This document shows, piece after piece, positions 1 to 6,858 of a DNA stretch of 64,000 nt. Source of the stretch: Pseudoxanthomonas sp. (GTDB lineage: Bacteria; Pseudomonadota; Gammaproteobacteria; Xanthomonadales; Xanthomonadaceae); assembly GCF_035999195.1 (NCBI RefSeq), contig NZ_DASYGY010000009.1:2170001-2234000 (forward strand), read 5' to 3'. The notes below the pieces were generated by a model, which was not told the origin of the DNA, did not search any database, and saw nothing but the letters and a program-made list of their open reading frames with translations. The position numbers and the translations under genes are program-made. Within the stretch, counting starts at the first letter, position 1, and every line of letters begins with the position of its first letter.

Positions 1-554
1 GGTGCCGTCGCGCCGGCCTCGCGCCACAGCGTGGACGAGGCACCGACCAGCGCGGCGAGATGCGCGCCGGCGGAGTGGCCCATCAGCAGCACGCGCGAGG
101 CGTCGCCGTTCCACCCGGGTGCACGCCGCTGCACGGCGGCCAACGCACGGGCGACATCGCGTGCCTGGTCGAGCGGCGCGGTGTCCGGCCGCAGGCGGTA
201 GTTGGTGGAGACCAGGATGTAGCCCTCCGGCAGCCAGTAGGCGGCCTTGTTCTCGACCACGCCGGGATTGTCCTTGTTGCCGTTGGCCCAGCCGCCGCCG
301 TGGACGAACAGCAGGATCGGCGCGTTGCGCGGCTGCGCCGGCAGGTAGACATCGAAACGCTGGCGCGGATCGTCGCCATAGGCGACATCGCGCAGCGCCC
401 TCGCGCCCGCCGGGAGGGCCGGCGCGCGCGCGGCGGGCTGCCGCGAGGCCTCGCGCGCCTGCTGCAGGCGTTCGCGGAAGGTCTGGGCCGCCAGCGGCGG
501 CAGCATCACGATCAGGGCGACGGCCAGCAGGCCGGCGCGGAACGGCTTCTTCAT
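1..554 (-). CDS. Exported alpha/beta hydrolase (carboxylesterase/lipase type), 3' part outside the window
   Basis: The first 184 residues are visible; the C-terminus lies beyond the left edge. The ATG at 554 is preceded by GAGG about nine bases upstream. Residues 1-23 form a signal peptide (KK, hydrophobic stretch, LAAQ cleavage region). The sequence then shows the HGGGW oxyanion-hole motif and the nucleophile elbow GHSAG, the pattern of the hormone-sensitive-lipase/carboxylesterase group, so it probably hydrolyses small esters in the periplasm. It starts 25 bases after the histidine kinase stop and reads the same way, so it is probably the third gene of that operon. The substrate cannot be inferred. 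The acid and histidine of the catalytic triad are not in view. Confidence 0.85.
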   Translation of the reverse strand, partial: MKKPFRAGLLAVALIVMLPPLAAQTFRERLQQAREASRQPAARAPALPAGARALRDVAYGDDPRQRFDVYLPAQPRNAPILLFVHGGGWANGNKDNPGVVENKAAYWLPEGYILVSTNYRLRPDTAPLDQARDVARALAAVQRRAPGWNGDASRVLLMGHSAGAHLAALVGASSTLWREAGATA

Positions 555-579
555 CGCATCACCTCGTGGGGCCATCGAT

Positions 580-1845
580 TCAGCCGGCGCGCACCACCAG
601 TTGCGCACGCAGGCCGTGGGGCGTGTTCGGCAACAGTCGCAGCGCGCCGCCATGCTGGCGCGCGACGCGGTCGACGATCGGCAGGCCCAGGCCGCTGCCG
701 CCCTGTGCCTGGTCGTGGACGAAGGGCTGGCGGGCGCGTTCGGCAGCCTCGGCGGACAGGCCGGGGCCGCCGTCGGCGACCTCGACCACCCAGGCCGATC
801 CTTCGGCCCACAGCCGCAGCGACAGCGGCAACGCACCATGCCGCTCGGCGTTGACCAGCAGGTTCTCGACCGCGCGCAGCAGCGCCATCGGTTTGCCGGG
901 CAGCAGCGCGTGCTCGGGAAGGTCGACCCGCCAGCCCTTCGAGGACGCGGCGACCGCGTGCCGGCAGATCGCGGCCAGGTCGACGGTCTCGCTGCCTTCG
1001 TCGCGACCGTCGCGCGCGAAGGCGATGAACTGGCCGAGGATGGCGTCCATCTCGGCGATGTCGCGATGCATGCTGCGGGTCAGGTCGGGATCGTTATCGG
1101 GGACCATCTCCAGCGCGAACTGCAGGCGCGTCAAGGGCGTGCGCAGGTCGTGCGAGATGCCGGCCAGCAGCAGCGCGCGCTCGTCCGCGGCGGCCCGCAC
1201 ATCGCGACTGGCATCGCCCAGCGCCTGCGCCAGGTCCGTCACTTCGCGCGGGCCACGCGCATGCACCGGCGGCGGCGCATCGCCGCGCACGATGGCCGGC
1301 GCGGCGGCGGCGAGCCGGCGCAGCGGCTGCACCAGGCGACGGGCGAAGTACGCCGCAGCCAGCCACACCAGCGCCACGCAGCCGATCAGCATGAACACAG
1401 AGAACCGGCGCACGCCGGTGCCGGGGCGGTCGTAGGCGAACGAGACCCACAGCGGTTCACGCGTGGCCGGTTTCAGCCAGATCACCCGCAAGCCACGGCC
1501 GGCATCCATGCGCAGCTCGCGACCGGCGCCCAGCGTGCCGGCGGCCTGTTCGCGCAGTTCACGCAGCAACGGCGCGAAGCGCGGCCGCGCGTCGGCCGGC
1601 GGCGTGCTGCGCACCTCCAGGCCGGCATCGCGCAGCTGCGCGACGGTGCGCGCATGCGGCTGGTGTTGATCGAGCGCTTCGACGACGTCGGCGAAGCCCT
1701 GCATGGCGCGCAGCAACTGGTCCGCCGCCGGTCGCGTGGCCAGTTCGCGCCCCAGCACCAGCGCCAGCACGCCCGCGCCGATCAGCACCAGCGCGATCAC
1801 CAGCACCAGTTGGCCGAACACGCTGCGCGGCAGCGGCGACCTCAT
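580..1845 (-). CDS. EnvZ-type sensor histidine kinase
   Basis: 421 residues. Order: TM1 (about 10-31), a periplasmic sensor of about 115 residues, TM2 (about 149-168), a HAMP-like linker, a HisKA domain with the phospho-accepting His232 in SHDLRTPLTR, then an HATPase_c domain with an N-box (NLLVNAERHG) and G-boxes (DGGPGLS, SGLGLPI). This is the EnvZ/RstB arrangement. It autophosphorylates and should pass phosphate to the response regulator encoded immediately upstream. Its ATG overlaps the regulator's stop as ATGA, which indicates translational coupling. The exported esterase follows on the same strand. The signal sensed is unknown. Confidence 0.93.
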   Translation of the reverse strand: MRSPLPRSVFGQLVLVIALVLIGAGVLALVLGRELATRPAADQLLRAMQGFADVVEALDQHQPHARTVAQLRDAGLEVRSTPPADARPRFAPLLRELREQAAGTLGAGRELRMDAGRGLRVIWLKPATREPLWVSFAYDRPGTGVRRFSVFMLIGCVALVWLAAAYFARRLVQPLRRLAAAAPAIVRGDAPPPVHARGPREVTDLAQALGDASRDVRAAADERALLLAGISHDLRTPLTRLQFALEMVPDNDPDLTRSMHRDIAEMDAILGQFIAFARDGRDEGSETVDLAAICRHAVAASSKGWRVDLPEHALLPGKPMALLRAVENLLVNAERHGALPLSLRLWAEGSAWVVEVADGGPGLSAEAAERARQPFVHDQAQGGSGLGLPIVDRVARQHGGALRLLPNTPHGLRAQLVVRAG

Positions 1846-2561
1846 GGCGCGGCCTCCGGCGGCACGAACACATAGCCCACGCCCCAGACCGTCTGGATCA
1901 GGCGCGGCTGCCGCGGATCGTCTTCCAGCAAACGGCGCAGGCGCGCGATGGTGACGTCCATGCTGCGCTCGAAGGCGTCGTGCTCTCGCCCGCGCGCCAG
2001 ACTCATCAGGCGGTCGCGGCTGAGCGGCTGGCGCGGGTGCCGCAGCAGCACCGACAGCACGGCGAACTCGCCGCCGGTCAGCCGCAGCAGCGCGCCATCG
2101 CGGGTCAGTTCGCGCCGGCCGAGGTCGAGACGGAACGGACCGAACGCCACCTCGCCGCCCTCGGGTTGCGGTGCGCCCGGGACGGGGCGCGTGCGCCGCA
2201 GCACCGAGCGGATGCGCGCCAGCAGTTCGCGCGGATTGACCGGCTTGGGCACGTAATCGTCCGCGCCGATCTCAAGGCCGACGATGCGGTCGATCTCGTC
2301 GCCCTTCGCCGTGAGCATGACGATGGGCGTGGCATCGCCCTGGCCGCGCAGGCGGCGGCAGATGTCCAGGCCGCTTTCGCCGGGCAGCATCAGGTCCAGC
2401 ACGATCAGGTCGAAGTGGCCGCGGTCCAGCGCCTGCCGCAGCTGCACGCCATCGCCCACGCCGCGCACGTCGAAGCCCTGCGACTGCAGGTAGCGCTGCA
2501 GCAGCTCGCGCAGGCGCAGATCGTCGTCGACCAGCAACACACGGGGCAGGGTGTCGTCCAT
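1842..2561 (-). CDS. OmpR-family response regulator
   Basis: 239 residues from the ATG at 2561. An in-frame TTG lies 36 bases further upstream but would add a non-conserved tail, so I prefer MDDT. The receiver domain begins with the acidic cluster VDDD and has the phospho-acceptor Asp56 (IVLDLMLPG) and a conserved Lys in YVPKPVN. The C-terminal winged helix ends in the typical VWGVGYVF. It is a DNA-binding transcription factor, phosphorylated by the kinase encoded downstream (4-bp overlap). Targets are not visible; the divergent 192-bp region upstream, shared with the Gly/Ser-rich protein gene, is one plausible site. Confidence 0.93.
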   Translation of the reverse strand: MDDTLPRVLLVDDDLRLRELLQRYLQSQGFDVRGVGDGVQLRQALDRGHFDLIVLDLMLPGESGLDICRRLRGQGDATPIVMLTAKGDEIDRIVGLEIGADDYVPKPVNPRELLARIRSVLRRTRPVPGAPQPEGGEVAFGPFRLDLGRRELTRDGALLRLTGGEFAVLSVLLRHPRQPLSRDRLMSLARGREHDAFERSMDVTIARLRRLLEDDPRQPRLIQTVWGVGYVFVPPEAAP

Positions 2562-2753
2562 GCGGCCACTATCGCCCGCCGTCGCGACGGCCGGCAAACC
2601 CTGTCAGCGGCCCGTTTGTAAGCAGATATGTCCGTCATGGCCGGCAGACACATCCGCTGGCAACCACGACACACCTGCCCGCGTGGCCCGGCCTACCGTG
2701 GCGCTGCCGCCGCTTCCCCGTGCGGCCTTCCCTTCCCCGACGAGGATTCCGCC

Positions 2754-3278
2754 ATGAGCAAGACCCCGCTCCTGATCGCCACCGCCTTCGTGCTGTGCGC
2801 CACCGCGCTGTTCGCCGGCCACGCCGACGCCCGCGAGCGCAGCCGCGCCGTGCAGCGCACCCCGCAGGGCGGCAGCGTCGCCGTCGAGCGCAGCAACGCG
2901 CGCTTCGAGAGCCAGCGCCAGCGCGCGTGGCAGGCCGACGGCCAGGGCAACGCCAGCGCGTCGCGCAACGGCCGCATCGCCGGCGTCCACGGAGGCAGCG
3001 CCGGTGCCGAGCGCAGCGCCTACCGCAACGCCGATGGCAGCGCCGGCCGCCAGGGCAGCGCGTACGCGAACGGCCCCAACGGCGGCAGCGCCAGTACCAG
3101 CGGCGGCATCAGCCGCGATGCCGACGGCAACGTGACCGGCGCGCGCACCACCACCGCCACCGGTGCGAACGGCAACGGCTATACCGGCAGCACGACGGTC
3201 TCGGACGGCACGCTGGTGCACAGCCGCAGCTGCACCAGTGCCGCCGGTGACGTCATCGCCTGTCCGCGCGGCCACTGA
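2754..3278 (+). CDS. Exported Gly/Ser/Asn/Arg-rich low-complexity protein
   Basis: 174 residues starting at the ATG at 2754. A signal peptide (KTP, then a hydrophobic stretch, ending near GHADA) is followed by a low-complexity body of degenerate repeats rich in G, S, A, N and R (GGSAGAER, DGSAGRQGSAYANGPNGGSAS, DADGNVTGARTTT, and so on). The C-terminal end holds two cysteines (SRSCTSAAGDVIAC), which could form a disulfide. No enzymatic motif is present. The body resembles secreted low-complexity or matrix-like proteins of this family of bacteria, but I do not recognise a named family. It reads divergently from the two-component regulator at 2561. A gene start inside 2628-2753 is possible but would place a non-signal tail first. 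Confidence 0.7.
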   Translation: MSKTPLLIATAFVLCATALFAGHADARERSRAVQRTPQGGSVAVERSNARFESQRQRAWQADGQGNASASRNGRIAGVHGGSAGAERSAYRNADGSAGRQGSAYANGPNGGSASTSGGISRDADGNVTGARTTTATGANGNGYTGSTTVSDGTLVHSRSCTSAAGDVIACPRGH

Positions 3279-3397
3279 CCGGACGGCGGCACCTGCTTTC
3301 CCGCAGGCGCGGTGGCAGGGCACTCCCCCCTGCCGCACGGATGCATTCCCGCGCCGCCGCGCCTGCACCTTTTCTTTCCTTCACTTGGAGATTCCCG

Positions 3398-3691
3398 ATG
3401 TCGCGTTCCATCCTGCTTCCGTTCGCCACCGCGCTGTCCGTGTTCGCGCTGGCCGCCCCCGTCGCCGCGCAGCAGCGCGCGCTCACCGACGAGCAGAAGG
3501 CCGCCCTGCTTGAACGCCTGAAAGCCGCCGACACCAATGGCGATGGCGTGATCGACAAGGCCGAGGCGGAGGCGAAACTGCCGCGCCTCGCCAAGCGCTT
3601 CGACACGCTCGATGCCGACGGCAACGGCACGCTGTCGCCGGACGAAATGCGCGCGGCGGGCCAGAAGATGGCCGCGCGGCGCACGCGCTGA
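3398..3691 (+). CDS. Exported EF-hand calcium-binding protein
   Basis: 97 residues; the ATG at 3398 is preceded by GGAG. A signal peptide (ending near VAAQQ) is followed by two canonical EF-hand loops. In the first, DTNGDGVIDKAE, and in the second, DADGNGTLSPDE, positions 1, 3, 5, 7, 9 and 12 carry suitable oxygen ligands. The pair should bind Ca2+ in the periplasm. Small exported EF-hand proteins of this size are common in Xanthomonadaceae and mostly lack an assigned role. It lies between the low-complexity exported protein and the membrane hydroxylase, with 9 bases before the latter. Confidence 0.85.
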   Translation: MSRSILLPFATALSVFALAAPVAAQQRALTDEQKAALLERLKAADTNGDGVIDKAEAEAKLPRLAKRFDTLDADGNGTLSPDEMRAAGQKMAARRTR

Positions 3692-3700
3692 GTCCGAGCG

Positions 3701-4570
3701 ATGGAGGACCTCCGCCTGTTCGCCGGCTTGCCGCTGCCGTTGCTCATCCTCGTCGCCATCGCCGCGCTGGAGGCGGCGTGGCTCGCCCGGCGCGGCGTGC
3801 GCTACGACTGGAAAGGCTACTGGGCCTCGTTCGGCGATGCGGCCGGCCGCGCGCTGCTCGGCCTGCTGATCCAGGGCGGCCTGGTGGGCGTGCTGCTGTT
3901 CGCGATCTGGGAATTCCGCCTGACCACGATCGCGATGGACCGCCCCTGGCACTGGATCGCGCTCTTCGTCGGCCAGGAGTTCTGCTATTACTGGATGCAC
4001 CGCGCCGACCACCGCGTGCGCTGGTTCTGGCTGAACCATTCGGTGCATCACTCGGCCGAGCAGTACAACCTGTCCACGGCGTACCGCCTCGGCTGGACCG
4101 GCAAGCTGACCGGCGCGGCAGTGTTCTTCGGCCCACTGGTCTGGCTGGGCTTCCCGGTGCCGTACGTGGTCGGCGCGCTGGCGCTGAACCTGCTGTACCA
4201 GTACTGGCTGCACACGGAACTGGTGCCGCGCCTGCCACGCCCCATCGAGTTCGTGTTCAACACGCCGGCGCACCACCGCGTGCACCACGCCAGCAATCCG
4301 GAATACCTGGACTGCAACTACGGCGGCGTGCTGATCGTGTTCGACCGCCTGTTCGGTACCTGCCGCGAGGAACGCCCCGGCGTGCCGATCCGCTATGGAC
4401 TGGTGGATCCGGTGCGCAGCTACAACCCGGTGAAGATCGCCTTCCACGCCTGGGTGAAGCTGCTGCGCGACCTGCGGCGCGCGCGTGGCCTGCGGCAGGT
4501 GGGCATGACCCTGTTCGGTCCGCCCGGGTATGTCCCCGGCGGCACGGACGACGGTCGTCCGAGGGGTTGA
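3701..4570 (+). CDS. Sterol desaturase / fatty acid hydroxylase superfamily membrane enzyme
   Basis: 289 residues with several membrane segments (about 5-25, 50-70, 85-105, 145-170). The histidine clusters that bind a di-iron centre in this superfamily are present: HRADH, HSVHH and HRVHH. Such enzymes use O2 to hydroxylate or desaturate lipids. The substrate here is not predictable; sterol C5 and fatty-acid hydroxylase branches share these motifs. The gene begins nine bases after the EF-hand gene, so the two are probably co-transcribed. Confidence 0.85.
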   Translation: MEDLRLFAGLPLPLLILVAIAALEAAWLARRGVRYDWKGYWASFGDAAGRALLGLLIQGGLVGVLLFAIWEFRLTTIAMDRPWHWIALFVGQEFCYYWMHRADHRVRWFWLNHSVHHSAEQYNLSTAYRLGWTGKLTGAAVFFGPLVWLGFPVPYVVGALALNLLYQYWLHTELVPRLPRPIEFVFNTPAHHRVHHASNPEYLDCNYGGVLIVFDRLFGTCREERPGVPIRYGLVDPVRSYNPVKIAFHAWVKLLRDLRRARGLRQVGMTLFGPPGYVPGGTDDGRPRG

Positions 4571-4644
4571 GAGTGGCCCGGGCCGGCGCGGCCGGCGACA
4601 ATACGCGCCCCCGGCGGCCCCACGCCGCCCGCACGCCGAGCCCC

Positions 4645-6009
4645 ATGACCGCCTTCGTTTCGCCCGACCGCATCCGCTGCCTGTTCGCCCAGGCCATGTC
4701 CGACATGTACCGCGCCGAGGTGCCGCTGTATGGCGACCTGATCGCGCTGGTCGGCGACATCAACGCCGACACGCTGCAACGCGATCCGGCGCTGGCCGAA
4801 CGCCTGCAGCGCACCGGCGAAACCGAGCGCCTGGACCTGGAGCGCCATGGCGCCATCCGCGTGGGCACGCCGGCGGAACTGGCGATGCTGGGCCGTGTGT
4901 TCGCGCTGATGGGCATGCACCCGGTGGGCTACTACGACCTGACCGTGGCCGGCGTGCCGGTGCACGCCACCGCCTTCCGGCCGCTGACCGAAGAAGCGCT
5001 GGCGGCGAATCCGTTCCGCATCTTCACCTCGCTGCTGCGGCTGGAGCTGATCGCCGATGCCGCGCTGCGTGCCGAAGCGGAGGCGATCCTGGCGCGGCGC
5101 GACATCTTCACCGCCGGCGCGCGCGCGCTGGTGGACCAGGCCGAACGCGACGGCGGCCTGTCCGACGCCGATGCGCAGCGCTTCGTCGCCGAGGTGCTGG
5201 AAACCTTCCGCTGGCATGGCGATGCGACCGTCTCGCTGGAGACCTACCGCGCGCTGCATGGCCTGCACCGCCTGGTCGCCGACGTGGTCAGTTTCCGCGG
5301 CCCGCACATCAACCACCTCACCCCGCGCACCCTGGACATCGACGCCGCGCAGGCCGCGATGCTGGAACGCGGCCTGCAGGCCAAGGCGCTGATCGAAGGC
5401 CCACCGCGCCGCGCCGTGCCCATCCTGCTGCGGCAGACCAGCTTCAAGGCGCTGGAAGAGGAGGTCGCCTTCCCCGACGCCACCGGCACGCTGGTGCCCG
5501 GCAGCCACAGCGCGCGTTTCGGCGAGATCGAACAGCGCGGCCTGGCGCTGACCCCGGCCGGGCGCGAGCTCTACGACCGCCTGCTGGCGCAGGTGCGCCA
5601 GGCGGGCGGCGCCGGCAATACCGCGGCGGACTATCCGCAGCGGCTGGCGGAGGCGTTCGCGGAATTTCCGGACGACGAGACCGCGCTGCGCCGCGATGGC
5701 CTGGGCTACTTCCGCTACCGCCTGATCGATGCCGGCGCGGCCATGCCGGCCAGCGAACGCGCCGCGCTGACGCCGGATGCGCTGGTCGACGCCGGCTTCG
5801 CCGTCGCCGACCCCATCGTCTACGAGGACTTCCTGCCGGTCAGCGCGGCCGGCATCTTCCAGTCCAACCTCGGCGGCGGCGAACAGCGCGCCTACGACGC
5901 GCATGCCAACCAGGAGGCGTTCGAGGCTGCGCTGGGCAAGGCGATCCATGATCCGTTCGCGCTGTACGCGCGGGCGCAGGATGCCTCAATCGCCGCGCTG
6001 CGGCGCTGA
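4645..6009 (+). CDS. 2-oxoadipate dioxygenase/decarboxylase (HglS/YdcJ, DUF1338 family)
   Basis: 454 residues, close to the roughly 450 of the family. HglS of Pseudomonas putida converts 2-oxoadipate to D-2-hydroxyglutarate in D-lysine breakdown. The metal-ligand positions known there (His70, His226, Glu294) have good counterparts here: His68 in ERHGAIRVG, His224 in GPHINHLTPRTLD and Glu294 in RFGEIEQRG. The start at 4645 (MTAF) begins the conserved domain; the longer open frame upstream is a shadow of the preceding gene. No other lysine-catabolism gene is next to it. A REP element begins two bases after the stop. Confidence 0.88.
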   Translation: MTAFVSPDRIRCLFAQAMSDMYRAEVPLYGDLIALVGDINADTLQRDPALAERLQRTGETERLDLERHGAIRVGTPAELAMLGRVFALMGMHPVGYYDLTVAGVPVHATAFRPLTEEALAANPFRIFTSLLRLELIADAALRAEAEAILARRDIFTAGARALVDQAERDGGLSDADAQRFVAEVLETFRWHGDATVSLETYRALHGLHRLVADVVSFRGPHINHLTPRTLDIDAAQAAMLERGLQAKALIEGPPRRAVPILLRQTSFKALEEEVAFPDATGTLVPGSHSARFGEIEQRGLALTPAGRELYDRLLAQVRQAGGAGNTAADYPQRLAEAFAEFPDDETALRRDGLGYFRYRLIDAGAAMPASERAALTPDALVDAGFAVADPIVYEDFLPVSAAGIFQSNLGGGEQRAYDAHANQEAFEAALGKAIHDPFALYARAQDASIAALRR

Positions 6010-6010
6010 C

Positions 6011-6129
6011 GTAGGGCGGGCCCCGGCCCGCCATTGCCACGCCGGGCCTCACGACGCGACCCGGCGATCGGCGGTGTCGCCACCTCTCCACGGCACTCGA
6101 CGCGTGCGATGGGCCAAGGCCCACCCTAC
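6011..6129. repeat. Inverted REP pair, GTAGGGCGGGCC family
   Basis: One copy at 6011-6032 reads GTAGGGCGGGCC, CC, GGCCCGCC (a GTAG head plus a GC hairpin). An inverted copy at 6108-6129 is the complement of GTAGGGTGGGCCTTGGCCC. A GTAG head followed by an imperfect hairpin is the form of REP elements mobilised by RAYT transposases in Stenotrophomonas and Xanthomonas. The pair starts two bases after the stop of the dioxygenase gene. No RAYT gene is in this window. Confidence 0.8.
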
Positions 6130-6153
6130 GATGCTGACGCCTGACGTCTTACT

Positions 6154-6365
6154 CCCTCTCCCCGTACAACGGGGAGAGGGTGCCCAACGGGCGGGTGAGG
6201 GGCGAACGGAGTCCGGACACCTCACTTCGTTGGATCGGGACAACATTCCGTTGATAACGAAGCGCTCCACTCGCGAGTCGTGACCGCGCCTGCCCCTCAT
6301 CCGCCCCCGTATCAAGTACGGGGCAGGCTCTTCGGGCACCTTCTCCCCGCCCAGCGGGGAGAAGG
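6154..6365. repeat. CCCTCTCCC-type hairpin repeats, two inverted copies
   Basis: The first unit (6154-6203) is a perfect CCCTCTCCCCG / CGGGGAGAGGG hairpin followed by TGCCCAACGGGCGGGTGAGGGGC. The second (6292-6365) is its reverse complement in outline: CCCCTCATCCGCC, an inserted segment with its own CCCCGTA/TACGGGG arms, then GGGCACC and a CTTCTCCCCG / CGGGGAGAAG hairpin. The same two-unit arrangement recurs between nrdA and nrdB. I see no gene in 6010-6470; this stretch is made of repeats. Confidence 0.75.
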
Positions 6366-6470
6366 ACTCAGCGCAGCAATGCGAAACCGTGAAACCCGCA
6401 TGGCACCGACGAGCGCTGTTCCACACAACATTTCGTGTTGACGCTTCCCGGCACCCCCACTATCTTGTGG

Positions 6471-6666
6471 CCGTCGGTTCCGGTGGTCGCAAGCCACGGG
6501 ATTAAAACGGGAAGCCGGTGACGCGTTCGCGCCACTCCGGCACTGCCCCGCAGCGGTAATTGGGAACGAACCCGCCACCAGCACTGAGGCGCCATGCCTT
6601 GGGAAGCGGTGGGTGTAGGAAGAAGGCTCGCCCTTCGCGCCCATGAGTCCGAAGACCTGCCGACAG
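6471..6666 (+). promoter_or_regulatory. Cobalamin (B12) riboswitch upstream of nrdAB
   Basis: Conserved blocks of the adenosylcobalamin aptamer occur in order. P1 is formed by GTCGG (6473-6477) and CCGAC (6660-6664). Then come GGTGGTCGCAAGCC; ATTAAAACGGGAAGCCGGTG at 6501-6520; CTGCCCCGCAGCGGTAA near 6543-6559; GCACTGAGGC near 6581; and TTGGGAAGCG near 6599. The 3' B12 box GAGTCCGAAGACCTGCC sits at 6645-6661. It lies 190 bases before nrdA on the same strand. B12 riboswitches normally lower expression when the coenzyme is abundant. Control of a B12-independent class I reductase by B12 is a known regulatory logic in bacteria that also have a B12-dependent (class II) enzyme; none is in this window. 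Confidence 0.93.
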
Positions 6667-6705
6667 CCGCGCGATGCACACCGCGCGGTGCCGGCCGCGG
6701 ATTCT

Positions 6706-6853
6706 CCGGGGGGAGAGGGCTGGCGAAGCAGGGCGCCCGCAGTCCGTCTGCGCGGTCGCGTCCCCTGCGACGCCGCTTCCCCACTGTGATCCTCCATCCG
6801 GCCTTGCGCAGCCCTGCGAGGGACGGGCCGCCGCGTGCACCACGCATGGAGGA
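6706..6853 (+). promoter_or_regulatory. Candidate riboswitch expression platform controlling the nrdA ribosome binding site
   Basis: Two mutually exclusive pairings can be read. TCCTCCAT (6790-6797) is perfectly complementary to ATGGAGGA (6846-6853), which contains the nrdA Shine-Dalgarno sequence, so this stem would block translation. The overlapping segment CTCCATCCGG (6792-6801) can instead pair with CCGGGGGGAG (6706-6715), just after the aptamer: eight Watson-Crick pairs, one G-U and one mismatch. That would free the ribosome site. This is inference from complementarity only; I did not compute folding energies. No U-tract terminator is visible between aptamer and start codon, which fits translational control. 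Confidence 0.5.
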
Positions 6854-6858
6854 CTCGC

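Noticed and set aside
6011..6365. An insertion sequence in the repeat-rich stretch before nrdA
   Set aside because: No transposase frame, no paired terminal repeats around a gene and no target duplication are visible; only short hairpin repeats.
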